From Epiperipatus broadwayi (taxonomy: Eukaryota; Onychophora; Udeonychophora; Euonychophora; Peripatidae): DNA of 64,000 nt. This document shows, piece after piece, positions 37,296 through 48,270 of the stretch (the first letter of the stretch is position 1; each line of letters starts with the position of its first letter). Location of the stretch: positions 24,935,053 to 24,999,052 of the forward strand of contig JAQFVV010012394.1 in the NCBI GenBank assembly GCA_028023455.1, read 5' to 3'. A program made the position numbers and the translations under genes. The notes below the pieces were generated by a model. That model saw only the letters and a list, made by a program, of their open reading frames with translations, was not told the origin of the DNA and searched no databases.

Positions 37296-37569
37296 CTCTG
37301 TAGAAATCTTTTGTAATTTCAATAACTTATATTTATGTAGTGTTTTTATAAAAGTTGAAATTATTCTTACTTGTGATTACATTGTTGATATAGCTTGTAT
37401 TTAAAAAGAGAGCTAAGAAACTCCCTTTTTAATATGGATAAATTTTAGAGAAAATTAATTCTCTAAACTAGGAAAAAAGGAACGAAACAGGGAGCCAGAA
37501 ACAGAGTTAACTGGAGTCCTTGGCTCCCTCTAGTAGAGGACTAAGGCAACTCCTTTTAACAATTGATTT

Positions 37570-37870
37570 ATTTATTGTTAAAGAGGTTGTCTTGACTCAA
37601 GTTAAGATTGTCGATAGCTTAAGGATTAATTGTTATCATCTACATTTATAAATCTACTAAAGCCTTCAGTAATTGGCTTTATTTCCTTAGAAAAAAAAGG
37701 GAAATAATGCCACTTAACAGGTGTTATATATTAACGTGTATGCTATTACTAACAGTTGAATGAATGTAAAAATGCTTAATAAAGTTTTATTAAAGACATT
37801 TAACATTAACTTCTAAGGTGTTGGAAACAGTCTAACATAATATAATTACAAATTACATAAATACTATTTT
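37570..37870 (+). mobile_element. SINE-type 3' part and inverted partner
   Basis: GAGGTTGTCTTGACT...GATAGCTTAAGGATTAATTG at 37583-37633 is the inverted match of 35955-36010. It is followed by GGGAAATAATGCCACTTAAC and GCTATTACTAACAGTTGAAT, the tail shared with the SINE at 63470. Confidence 0.55.
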
Positions 37871-38610
37871 GTTAAAAAATATTATATTTCATTGTGAAGT
37901 TGATTTGTTACAAACAATGTAAGTCAGATGTTATAACATTAATAACTGATTCACAAACGAAGAATTATTTATGTACATTGACTATTTTATCTAATTAATT
38001 TGAAGATTTATCAAAATTATAATAAGATCAGTTAGTTAAGTTTTAGTAAGCCTAGGATGCCTTTATTATCTGCTTAATTAATTCCTTCAATTATCTTTCT
38101 TAGTAGTTATTTTCTGTTTGATTTTCTTATATCCTGGCCTTCCATCACATATCATAAAAGCTTTTTTTAAATGTGAGTATTAATCTGGATATTGTTTAGA
38201 AAATAATTAAAAGCTAAAAACTTATTTAATAATATTATCATAAAATAAAAGCTTTATTGTTCTCATATGTCATGAACAATTCTTAAATATTAATATAGTC
38301 ACCAAATGCTTAGTTTTAATCTTCCAAATATGCTCATCAAATCCTCTCTTTATAACTGATTAATGCAAAGATATAAGCAACAACAGACATTTTCAAATGA
38401 GTATGATCATTCCAAATCCAAAAAAGAGAAAAATAGAAAAGTAGCAGCAGCAACAATAATAATATTAGTAGTAGCAATAGTAGTAGTACTAGTAACAATA
38501 ATAATAATTCTTTGAATTAATTAATCTTTTATTAGTATTCAATACAATACATATCAATAACAACAATAAAATAAAAAAATGTAACATCATATCACACATT
38601 ACATCATTAC
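37871..38610. other. AT-rich DNA with trinucleotide simple repeats
   Basis: Mixed AGC, AAC, AAT and AGT trinucleotide repeats at about 38443-38510. Otherwise nothing supported. Confidence 0.45.
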
Positions 38611-39233
38611 CTATATATTGTGTTTGAAATGCGCATATGTGAAGCTATAGTACCAATTAATAATTGCTTAGTACTTTAGGGAGCTTCATGTTCCCATATT
38701 CATAGCTTATACTAATGATTGTTATAGTTATCTTTTTAATAAAGATATATGCAAATGTATGCAAATAGCCTAGACAGCCCATTTTTTTAAAATGGGGAAA
38801 CAGGCATCTCTCCTATTGATGGTGTTGGGTCGTCTGCAAAGAAGCATGTTTCCTTAATCTTGCACTTGGTGTCATTGTGCTCAGTGCACACCATTTTAGC
38901 TGTAGAGCGTCCAAATACATGGCCTGTGGATTTTAATGTTCGAAAAATATAGAGCTACACTGAGCGCAATGACACCAAGTACAAGATTAAGGAAACATGC
39001 TTCATTGCAGACGACCCAACACCATCAATAGGAGAGATGCCTGTTTCCCCATTTTAAAAAAATGGGCTGTCTAGGCTATTTGCATACATTTGCATATATC
39101 TTTATTAAAAAGATAAGCACAACAATCATTAGTATAAGCTATAAATATGGGAACATGAAGCTCCCGAAAGTGCTAAGCAATTATTAATTCGTAATATAGC
39201 TTCACCTATGTGGGTTTCAAGCGTAATATATAG
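38611..39233. mobile_element. Large foldback element, arms ~290 bp
   Basis: CTATATATTGTGTTTGAAATGC at the left is mirrored by TTTCAAGCGTAATATATAG at the right, and almost everything between pairs, including GACAGCCCATTTTTTTAAAATG and CAATGACACCAAGTACAAG in inverted form. The unpaired centre is about 40-60 bases near 38910-38950. No hammerhead boxes and no open frame. A non-autonomous MITE or a long hairpin RNA locus are the two likely readings. Confidence 0.88.
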
Positions 39234-39342
39234 ATTGCAATCATAAGTGAAGTAAAAACTAAGTTATTACATCATTATATATACAACAAACTACACACAA
39301 ATTTCTTTATACATCTTGAATTATTATAATTCACAATAATGT

Positions 39343-39390
39343 ACTCCAACGTTTTGACTATATTATTTATAGGCTTTATCAAGAAACAAC
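39343..39390 (-). ncRNA. Possible family D hammerhead relic
   Basis: Minus strand: TTGATAAAGC, then a hairpin CTATA/TATAG with loop AATAA, then AAAACGTTGGAG. The same order (box, hairpin, AAA-C) occurs in other family D copies, while the hairpin sequence differs but still pairs. Both boxes deviate from consensus. Confidence 0.35.
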
Positions 39391-39680
39391 TAAACAATAC
39401 ATAAAAAACAAAAAATAGAAATATCCCATAATACATATAATAAATACCTCTTACCTCAAAACTCTTCTAAAAAACAACACTAACTTTTCATTACATTCGT
39501 TACTTAAATAATCCCTTATAATTATTTAATTACATCAACTTATTATCATCTTTTTTTTTTTCAATTAAAATCCTATTCATTACAGGTTTGCTTTATAATT
39601 CTTTCATAATAGGATCTAATGCATTCTAAAGGTTCTATTTTAAAATCTTTATGTTTAAATTTATATAAATTATATACTAA

Positions 39681-39800
39681 CTGAAACAGGCTTATTATAT
39701 ACCCGTGTTTATATATGTAATATATAGGATATATGAGCACAGACTTTCATATGACCCACTACTCTCCACTCCATCTCATAAACTGATAATGACATTGGTG
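39681..39800 (-). mobile_element. Family B terminal fragment
   Basis: CTGAAACAGGCTTATTATATACC...GAGCACAGACTTTC is the complement of the 3' terminus of family B elements. Only about 115 bases remain and there is no ribozyme. Confidence 0.75.
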
Positions 39801-40250
39801 CAATATTTATAATAAATTTTTACACTTAAACATAACCCTAATGTGCTTATTATCTTTTAGATAGGATATGCAAGGAATAAAATAAAAAATATTAAATTCA
39901 TAACTTGAAACAATTTAATATTTTATCTTTATAAAACTTTAATAATATTATTTAGTTTTTAAATGAGATAAAAAAGATAATATATACGTATAATACAATA
40001 TTCAAAATAAAACATATAAGAAAAGACAAATTATAATGTATGTAAGCATTAAAAAAATACTAACAATAATAATTCAATTCATTTATTTAAAATACAATTC
40101 CACAACATTATAGGCTAATTATAGATTGCACGTAAATTAATTAAATAGTATATATAGGATTATAAAAAATGAAAAAAAAAAAACATAAATAATATAAATT
40201 ACTAATATGATAAAAGAAAAAAGATGTCATATATGTCAACATTCTAATAA
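39801..40250. other. AT-rich DNA with a jockey/CR1-like LINE 3' scrap
   Basis: AATTCAATTCATTTATTTAA...TAGATTGCACG at about 40071-40135 also occurs at about 41450 and 41818, where it adjoins LINE remnants on the minus strand. Probably 3' UTR ends of one LINE family. Confidence 0.5.
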
Positions 40251-40395
40251 TCACATTATCACATTTCCTATACTAGCACATTAATTGTTGATAAACAGAG
40301 CAAAACTCTCCATACAGTATTACCACCTGTGCTAAACAGAGTAATCAATGGATGCCAAAAGGCTTGTGCATAAAATCCCTATCTAATGCCTACTC

Positions 40396-40454
40396 ATCCA
40401 ATATCCCCAGACTAGTTTCTGGCTTGTGGCCTTTGTCAGTGAGGAGCTTTGGAT
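40396..40454 (-). ncRNA. Family A hammerhead with a mutated core
   Basis: All stems and GAAA are kept, but the first box reads CTGACAA, losing the conserved G of CTGANGA. Strand-swapped partner of 40886-40944 in the same element. Confidence 0.65.
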
Positions 40455-40885
40455 CTGAGAGCACTGCATCTAGATCTTAGGATCTAATGCAACCCTCTAG
40501 CAACCACCTTTTATCTCTACTTAACTACAAAACTATGAGAATGAAATTGAAAACACAAAAAATATTTTCAATCTAAGGTCAATAGCTTATATAGTGATAT
40601 GGGTCTGAACTCAGTTCAGCACCCATACATTTTGGTGTCTTTGGCTCTTTTACAACCATAGCCACCACTATCCTATTAGGCAGGATTGGTATTAAACCAT
40701 TAAGCATCACATGATCACATTTCCTATACTAGCACATTAATTGTTGATAAACAGAGCAAAACTCTCCATACAGTATATTTTTTGTGTTTTCAATTTCATT
40801 TTCATAGTTTTGTAGTTAAATAGAGATAAAAGGTGGTTGCTAGAAGGTTGCATTAGATCCTAAGATCTAGATGCAGTGCTCTCAG

Positions 40886-40944
40886 ATCCAAAGCTCCTCA
40901 CTGATGAAGGCCACAAGCCAGAAACTAGTCTGGGGATATTGGAT
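40886..40944 (+). ncRNA. Family A hammerhead ribozyme, intact
   Basis: Complete type I hammerhead layout. Outer stem I ATCCAA (40886-40891) pairs with TTGGAT (40939-40944), and inner stem I CCTCA (40896-40900) pairs with TGGGG (40931-40935). CTGATGA at 40901-40907; stem II GGC/GCC with loop CACAA (40909-40919), flanked by an A-A opposition; GAAA at 40921-40924; minimal stem III in CTAGT; GTC at 40928-40930 with predicted cleavage between 40930 and 40931. The strands of stem I lie on opposite sides of the core, so their pairing would not arise by chance. Stem II is only 3 bp, so activity may depend on the loop contact between stems I and II. Confidence 0.85.
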
Positions 40945-41061
40945 GAGTAGGCATTAGATAGGGATTTTATGCACAAGTTTTCTGGCATCCATTGATTACT
41001 CTGTTTAGCACAGGTGGCAATACTGTATGGAGAGTTTTGCTCTGTTTAACACTGTAATAAA

Positions 41062-41450
41062 TTAAATATTATACTTATTAACAAGAACCATATTATAATT
41101 TGTATCATTTAAACGGAAATAATTATTATTACAAAAAATCTTTATTACATGAATGCAATAACAGAAACAATGAAGAAAATTTAATAGTATCTGAGTAACA
41201 GGATTTAAGATAAAAAAGACCTGAAGTCCTAGCTTTATATTTAGCTCCATTATATGAAATATTTATTAGATTTTAACAAATTATACCAAATTACAATTTT
41301 GTATAAGAATTTGAAATGTCTTATCCTTCTCCTTGAATAGTAAGAAAATGATTGAATTTTAATCTCTTTTTGAGTGCAGATTTCAAACAAAAGATCCATA
41401 TTCAATAATAGGAAGGATTAGAGCTAATAATAATATTAATCATCATCATA
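41062..41450 (-). pseudogene. jockey/CR1-like LINE C-terminal fragment
   Basis: The minus strand encodes, with stops, LILPIIEYGSFV.NLHSKRD, which matches the post-catalytic block 'LVRPILEYASVVW.P..K.DI' of jockey/CR1-type reverse transcriptases, followed further on by NNNYFRLNDTNYN (the 'FxLN....TRGH' region). It is a separate copy from the one at 42150. The family A element lies directly against its 3' side. Confidence 0.65.
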
Positions 41451-41814
41451 CAATTCTTTATTTAATATCCCTATCCATATCATTAAGTCAATTATGGATT
41501 GCACGGTGAATTAATTAATATATGTAAGTATAGATTAGCATAAAACATAAACTAATAGAAACAAACTAGAAAAAGAATGAAATGAACAAATAAGTAAAAA
41601 AAAGTGATAGACCAAATGGAACTAAAAATAAAAAAATTTTTTTAAATGGTTCTAGTGAATTGAGAATGTTAATTTATCAGTCTTACAAATTTTAAGTTCA
41701 AAAATATTACCAGTATGATTATTATAATGCTCTTTGTTGATATTTGGCTTAGAAAGCAGCATTTCTGGAAAATAATTTTAAGCAAGAATTTAAGATCTTT
41801 TGTATTTCGTCTCA

Positions 41815-42149
41815 GCATAATTCAATTCATTTATTTAAGTGCTAAACAATAGCATATAGCCAATTACAGGTTGCACATTAAATTATTAAAGAGAATAAAC
41901 ACAATGCATATAACAATAATAAAAGGAAACAAAAAGTAACAAAATATAAACAAATAAAATTAATCAATATTGACATTTAAATTTAAGAATATTACAAAAT
42001 TGTTTATGATCTAAATTAAAGTGATTAGTATTAATAAAAATCAGATTGTACAAAAAAGATAGCCTGAATAAATAAAAAAATTTAAGGACATGGAATAACC
42101 AGCTTGAATATAACAGACAAAAGCAGACTAAGTATCATGCTTATAATAC
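41815..42149 (-). mobile_element. LINE 3' untranslated region
   Basis: Sequence between the last coding block of the LINE at 42150 and the repeated terminus AATTCAATTCATTTATTTAA (minus-strand 3' end). The same terminus at about 40071 and 41450 supports it as the family 3' end. Confidence 0.5.
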
Positions 42150-43560
42150 CTACTTACAAATGTTGAAATATACCAGATAGAAAACTTGTTGATTTATGAA
42201 TTTGTAAAGATATTTAAGATCTCTATATTTGCATTCAGAAGAAAGATGAAGAACAACTTTGTTTTCCAAAAAAAAATGTATTTGGAGAAATTTTTTTAAA
42301 TACTGAATATAATAAACTACATCCTTGTTTAGAGTTAGGTCAGTGATGAGAAGAACCAATGATAAAAATAATTTGAATATTGTATCATCACTGAAATTAT
42401 GACCATGCCTAAAGATGACACCCATGATTTTAAAAGCTTTGCTAACAGTTATTTCTAAATGAGAAAGAAATGATCCATTACTAGAAAATAAAACTCCCAA
42501 ATCTTATTGGGATTCAACAAAATTAATTTTGTGAGAACTAAAAAAATTTAAAAAAATGTAAACTTTAGATTTCTTAGATTATGAAATGAGGAAATATTTA
42601 CTAAAATTAACTGACATATTATTTAAATCATACCAAACACTAAAGTTATCAATAACTTTTTAAAGGAGAATTCAATCAATTACTTCTGTGATTCGTCTAA
42701 AGATTTTACAATCCTCAGGATAGCACAAAAAGAAAAGATTTCAGGAAATCCTTAATTAAGGTCATTAATATAAATGTTTAAAAGCACGGGTGCTGAAATT
42801 TACTACTCTGATGAACATCTGAATTACATTCAAAATTAGATGAAATAATATTGTTGAATTTGACATATGCTGTATGGCTACAAATAAGTTTATTTGAAAA
42901 TCCATTTTAAGTAATTTGTGAAAAAAATGATATGATCTACTTTATCAAAAGCTTTTGATAAATGAAAATAAATAACATCAAGTTTCTGCCGATCCTCAAC
43001 GCATGTACTATATAAACATAAATTGATAGCAAATTAGTTTCTAAAAATCTATTAGGAATAAAACTATGTTGTGAAAAAGAATGATTTTATTAACATGTGA
43101 AATAGTTTTATTACAAACACAACGCTCAAAAATTTGAGCAATAACATATAAAACACAAATAGGCCTTAGTTATTAACACAGTTGCGGACACCTTTCTTAA
43201 AAATGAGATCATTTTGGCACATTTAAGAATATTAGGGGGAAATAAGAGGAATTAAATGATAAATTAAAAATAAAGAGGTGCTGCAATAAATTTGGCTAGA
43301 TCTTTGTAAATAATGGAAGGAATATTATGACATCTTAAAGTAGAAAGAGTTCAAAGTCAATTGATGGCTATGATAATATCCCTAAAGATATGATCAGTCA
43401 TGCAATGAACAATAGGAAAATTGCAAGATAATGTATTTTTTGAAGAATGATGTGATAAATAATAAATCAGCAAAATGTTTGGAAAAGTCATCTTCATTCA
43501 ATGTGAAACCATGAGTAGCTAAAGCTCTTTTCTTACCCAAGCCAGGGTTGTTGTTGTAGT
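42150..43560 (-). pseudogene. jockey/CR1-like LINE reverse transcriptase remnant
   Basis: The minus strand shows, in order with frameshifts and stops: IPSIIYKDLAKFIAAPLY (near 43320), a NYRPI-type region, LDVIYFHLSKAFDKVDHI (near 42960), a QGSVLAPVLF-like block broken across frames and NIYINDL (near 42770), PEDCKIFRR replacing the catalytic FADD (near 42710), and GVLFSSNGSFLSHLEITVSK (42500-42440). These are the palm and thumb blocks of jockey/CR1-type LINEs, clearly different from the RTE-like copies elsewhere. Only one aspartate-like acidic pair remains at the catalytic site, and the gene is dead. Endonuclease not seen; the element is 5' truncated or hidden by decay. Confidence 0.85.
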
Positions 43561-43564
43561 TATT

Positions 43565-43845
<281 letters not shown>

Positions 43846-44029
43846 TTAAGCCTTGCATTTTACGTGCATATATAAAAAATTTATTTAGATACTATTATTT
43901 AAAAAACAAAAATAATGCTGTATATAAGAATACACGGTAATAGTATGAATACTGAACCCTACCATCTGATGGCACTCTTTTTTGCCCAATTCACATCAAT
44001 ATACCAATATACGGGCCGTCTGTTTGTTT

Positions 44030-44900
44030 ACATAATATTACGGTAAAAGTTTTTTTTTCAACTGGTTTTTAATTTTTTTTTGTCAGCAACAGTAAACCAC
44101 CAAAGTTTTTTTTTGTTTTTAATAAACAAACTTTGTTTTTAGATGGTCTAGGAGTGTTGGTTTCTTTGTAAATTAATGACTAACTGTCCGTAGGTTTCTT
44201 CACATAATAGTATTTATGGTAAACCAAATTTTTTTCTCACATGGTTTTTTTTTGGGTTCGATTTTTTTTAAAGAAACAAACACTTTGTTTTTAGATGGGG
44301 TAGGATTGTTGGTTTGCTTTTAAATTATTGATTAATGCTCCATCGGTTTGTTTACACAGAAATACAGTAACAAACACTAGTTGTTTTTAGATGATGGAGG
44401 GGAGGTTGGTTGTTTGCTTTTAACTTATCTTCTTTTTTTGGTTGATGTTTTGATTTGCTGAAAGTCTTCAACAATTCGGTACTTTTGAATAAACCAACAC
44501 TTGGTTTTTTAGAGGATAGAGGGGAGAGGGGTTGTTTTGATTTTGAATTGTTCTTTTTTTTTTGTTAATTTATTACGAGTCTTTTTTTTGTTTGTTTCAA
44601 ATCTTTACGCTACAGAAAGCTTTATATGATAGCGAAAAGTTCTTCCTTAATTTTTTGGGCCTTTAATTTAAAAAAAAAACATAAACAGTTCATTTTTAAA
44701 GAACACTTTTTTTTAAGCTGGGGGATGTGGGGTGGCAGGGAAGGTTTGTTTTGATTTTTAATTATCCACTTCTTTTTGGATTTTCTTTTTGAACATTTTA
44801 TTATGTTATCGCACAGTTCTTTGTTATTATTTTATTTCTTTTGGTGGGGTCTTTTGAATAAACTCTTAAACACTTCTTTTTTTTTTTGTATAATAAAATA
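44030..44900 (+). repeat. Diverged tandem repeat inside the TIR element
   Basis: About five units around the theme AAACACTTTGTTTTTAGATGG followed by a G-rich AGGAGTGTTGGTT block, at about 44130, 44280, 44375, 44495 and 44695. Unit length is irregular (90-200 bases). The plus strand is rich in T and G, the minus strand in A and C. Confidence 0.6.
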
Positions 44901-45119
44901 TTACCTACTTTAACTGTTAATGAAACTTATCAAATATTACCTACCTACTTTATAATCATGTGAACAACAAAAACAACAATAAGTTTCCCCATAAAATAAT
45001 TTATTGAATCAAAAAGAAACGAAACTTTGGACAAGTTGTGAAACAAAACAAGTAAAAAAAAACCTCCACCATTTATGGGGCATAAAAAACAGCAGCCAAA
45101 AATAACAACGTAAATAAAA

Positions 45120-45455
45120 TAACAGGGGAGCCTCAAAGCTGTAAGTAACAGGATTTTGGAGCCTTCGAACCAACAACTTCCCTTACACAGACCTACATAG
45201 GTATGCTTGCAGGAGTTTCTCTTTCTGGGAAAACACAATATTGTGCATCCCCTTGTGTGGCTGGCCAGCAATTCACTCAACTTCAACCAATTTGGACAAC
45301 TTGCAGATGACATTTGACAATTCTCGCATGGATTCGTGCATAAACAGGCATTTGCGCATGAAATTGAAAAAAAACTTTGCTGAAAAGAAGAACTGTTTGA
45401 AGTTGTGTGCAGTTCAAAAGCATAGGGAGGCATGTGTGATGACATGACAATTCTT
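45120..45455 (+). pseudogene. Possible decayed coding segment in the TIR element
   Basis: One plus frame reads GKHNIVHPLVWLASNSLNFN, then QFGQLADDI, a stop, and later HKQAFAHEIEKKLC and KEELFEVVCSSKA, with three stops in all. Base composition is far less AT-biased than the flanks. The minus strand has a 166-codon open frame over the same stretch, which I regard as the shadow, though the choice is not certain. Family not recognised. Confidence 0.3.
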
Positions 45456-45515
45456 AATATGGAATACTAATTCCACTACGCTTTCTAAAAAATTTCCGAC
45501 AATGAATTTTTGCAG

Positions 45516-45692
45516 AGTCATCTCTTTCAAATACAGCCACCATCAAATCAGACCATAGCGAGAGTTCAAGAGCGCTCACTTGATGAATACTGCCGCAATG
45601 CAATGGGCATAGTATTTCATTGTATAATTGTAGAATACCTCACTCTCAGGCGGCCTGTTATGGCTCAAAAAACACCTCTTGTACTGTCAACA
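45516..45692 (+). CDS. Exon-like segment, 59 codons, within the TIR element
   Basis: Preceded by a T-rich tract and TTTTTGCAG, followed by GTAAGT (45693-45698). The 177 bases between are open in phase 0 at both ends and read QPPSNQTIARVQERSLDEYC and AMGIVFHCIIVEYLTLRRPV. Splice-like borders, exact codon multiple and raised GC make a true exon plausible. I do not recognise the protein. It could be a transposase exon, or a host exon captured by the element. Confidence 0.4.
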
Positions 45693-45791
45693 GTAAGTTA
45701 AGGCCGTTAAAACTGTATATTGATGTGAGTTGTGTGAAAAAGAGTGCCATTAGACAGTAGGGTCAGTTTTCATACTATTACTGAATACACA

Positions 45792-47240
45792 TACACTGTA
45801 CTTATGATACAAACATATTAAAAACCCATTTTATTTTGTTTGCAATTAAATGAAGAATATCAACATGATGGTAAAAAGCATTAAAAAACATTGAAAATCA
45901 AATAATGCAGAATCTTTTAAATGATTAGTTTTAAATTTTCCAATGTAAAAAATCTAACCATGTTTCAAACACATATCAAGAACATTGTAAAAAATTTTAT
46001 TAATACAGTTTACTATATTAAATCGTTTTTAACTATTTTTGTAAGAAACAAAATATCATTAAGATTTCTTAATAGTTTTAAAGAGAGGAGAGTTATGTAT
46101 TGCTCCAAACTTTGTACTATAATAACTTATACATATTGTTTGTACTTCATCTATTAATCAATTGAAAGATTGACCCTCAGAGTTCAAATAATAGTTCTAT
46201 AGTTTAGAATTGGTAATATTAAGATGTAAAAAGATATTAGCAAGTTTCTCTATTAAGAATTATACTTTTCCAAAGGTACAACTATCAACTTTAAATGTTT
46301 TAGAACATAAACATTGTACATGACTTAAGAATAGTAATTTAAAATTTATAACAATACCTCAATCCTTATATTAATTTATTCTCAAAATATTGCCAACTTT
46401 TAATATATAATTAAGTCACACTGTATTTGTTTTTCTTGAATAAGTAATCATTGAATAAGTAATCATTTTTGTTTTGTCTTCGTTTATGATCGAAAAACTG
46501 TTTATGTGTCATAATTCACAGCTACTATAGATAACTATAATCATTAGATGTTTTAATGCATTTATAAATCTTAATATCATCATAGTAATAATCATAATGA
46601 AAAATAACAGCTACAATAATAATAATTCCTTAAATTCATTTTTGTTTACTGTGCATATCTACTGCCAAAGGCTAAATATGGTAAAAATGCCTCTCATTTG
46701 GTCAATGCAAGCAGGTAAAAGACAGATATTTACCCAGAATTCACCCAAGTATTGAAAATCTCAAAGGTGATGCCTTGACCACTCCTATCGATTAGTCATG
46801 CCAATGTTTCAGTTGCTATGACATTGTTTTGGTTCTTCGTCGATGATATCTATGGTGGGTTGTGTAGTATGTCATAGCTTAGTTAATACTAAAGTACCAA
46901 CATTTTTAAAGACTAATAAATTTTATGTGTATCTTTTTTTAATTGGATTTCATAAGACTGAACCAATTTCATATACAGAAATCACCAGAGAAAGAGAGAA
47001 ATTAAACATATTACAGTATTTATAAATAGTTTCTATGATTTTGAAGACTTTATTATATTATTACTACATCTAAGTGGTAATGAAAAGAATCTATTACTGG
47101 ATAAGATAAATTCAAGATTTCTCTGAGTATGAATAATCCGTAGAATTTATTCTAAGATTTTTAATCTTAGCTATGCCACCTAGTGTAAGCTTTATTAAGT
47201 AATGGTTTCCGTATGATAGTGCTTAATAAATCCCTTTCCA
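45792..47240. other. Unassigned AT-rich DNA
   Basis: No supported gene. A GC-richer patch at about 46640-46860 has no recognised motif. Confidence 0.4.
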
Positions 47241-47330
47241 GTGTTGTCCTATCCAATATCCCCAGACTAGTTGCAAGATTATCGCTTTCATCAATTAGAG
47301 CCCTAGACTTTGAGTCATCTGATATTTTAA
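47240..47330 (-). mobile_element. Family A fragment with ribozyme relic
   Basis: CCAATATCCCCAGACTAGT and the following block match the complement of the family A ribozyme, with TTGATGA for CTGATGA and GCAA for GAAA. The rest of the element is gone. Confidence 0.6.
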
Positions 47331-47840
47331 CTTCAAATATATTAGAATAAAATGTTAAAGACCATTTAATTATGTTATTTATTATTTTCTTTTTTTCACT
47401 CCATTTAGAAAAGAGTATTGACATTTTATTGCAAGATATAATCAAGAATTGAACAATAATTCATTTGAAATGAGTTTTGCAATGACTAAACAAATAAATC
47501 CATGGATCCCAACTATATTCATATATAGAATATGCTGGACCATTATTCTATTTATTTATTTTTTTACAAAACCTTGTGTAATTGTAGTTTTCCATTGTAT
47601 TGTATTCTGAGTCATATCTTTCCAATGAAAACAATCAATATTTCATATTTTGAAAGTGTCTTTGATATAATCTTTGGAACATAAATGGTGTCCACTTCTT
47701 CAACTATGCCAAGTTTGTATTAAAATACATTTTTACATGAGTTATATTGTTCATTTGTTTATCACGTTCAATCCAGTAAAGATGCAATTTTGGCAATAGT
47801 AGATAAGTTGAAGAATATATTGATTAGTTTTATTCAAGGC

Positions 47841-48140
47841 ATTTGAAGTAAAAACTGGTATTAAACAAGGTTATGGACTTGCTCCAAGATTGTTTTTTAA
47901 TTTGTAAGGCTGTGGTCTTTGGAATTGTTTATAGAAGCTTGATCAAACAGAGATCAAAATAAAGTACAGGTTTGATGGAATTTTTAATTTGTATTGATTA
48001 AAAGTGAAAACAAGAACTTCTTCTTGGATTCCAGATTTACAGTAAGCTGATGATGGTGATATTTATGCTACAAAAGATGATGTACAGAATGTTCTTAATA
48101 TTTTCACTGCATTTTATAAAGATCTTGGTTTATTACATAA
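47841..48140 (+). pseudogene. Second RTE-type LINE reverse transcriptase fragment
   Basis: With stops, the plus strand reads FEVKTGIKQGYGLAPRLF, then FDGIFNLY, LKVKTRTSSWIPDLQ, a stop in place of Y, ADDGDIYATKDD and VQNVLNIFTAFYKDLGL. This is the QG...LAP, ADD and following block of RTE-type LINE reverse transcriptases, but of another family than copies L1-L4 (which have QGDSISP and FADD). About 95 codons, dead. Confidence 0.75.
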
Positions 48141-48213
48141 TATATATTAAAATCTATTTATCACTTCTTTTTATCCAGTTAAATGTAATCTTTTTTTATA
48201 ACTCCTTCATTTT

Positions 48214-48257
48214 TCTTACAGTTTTGACTGTTTTGCAGTCTTCATCAGAGCTACAAC
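48214..48257 (-). ncRNA. Family D hammerhead-like motif
   Basis: Minus strand: GTTGTAGCT, CTGATGA (complement 48242-48248), stem II GACTG/CAGTC with loop CAAAA, then AAAA where GAAA is expected, CTGTAAG. Stem II is perfect over 5 bp and differs in sequence from the copy at 51178 while pairing in both. Confidence 0.5.
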
Positions 48258-48270
48258 TTTTAAACATGTA

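Larger units (their letters stand above)
40251..41047 (-). mobile_element. Family A element with tandem and inverted units
   Basis: The minus unit containing ACATTTCCTATACTAGCACA starts at 40261 and recurs at 40717 (unit 456 bases). The second unit is partial (to about 40779) and is followed by an inverted plus-strand piece to 41047. Candidate target duplication with two mismatches: AACATTCTAATAA (40238-40250) and AACACTGTAATAA (41048-41060). The right arm carries the best-preserved ribozyme of the family; the left arm carries a version with CTGACAA. Confidence 0.85.
43935..45784. mobile_element. 1.85-kb DNA element with ~70-bp terminal inverted repeats
   Basis: Left end GGTAATAGTATGAATACTGA (about 43936-44004) is the inverted match of the right end 45717-45784, sharing TAATGGCACTCTTTTT-like and CACATCAATATAC blocks. 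The 7-bp repeat AATACAC flanks it (43929-43935 and 45785-45791). The interior has a diverged tandem repeat (44030-44900) and a GC-richer, exon-like right part (45120-45692). I cannot place it in a known superfamily: the termini are not TTAA- or TA-based and I see no transposase with certainty. It may be non-autonomous. Confidence 0.8.

Noticed and set aside
40251-41047. Classic DNA-transposon MITE as the explanation for family A and B hairpins
   Set aside because: Target duplications of 11-14 bp, truncation at one end only, tandem units and internal ribozymes fit retrotransposition better.
44945-45445. 166-codon minus-strand open frame rich in cysteine
   Set aside because: No recognisable domain, and the plus strand shows exon-like features over the same region; kept only as an uncertainty in the plus-strand entry.
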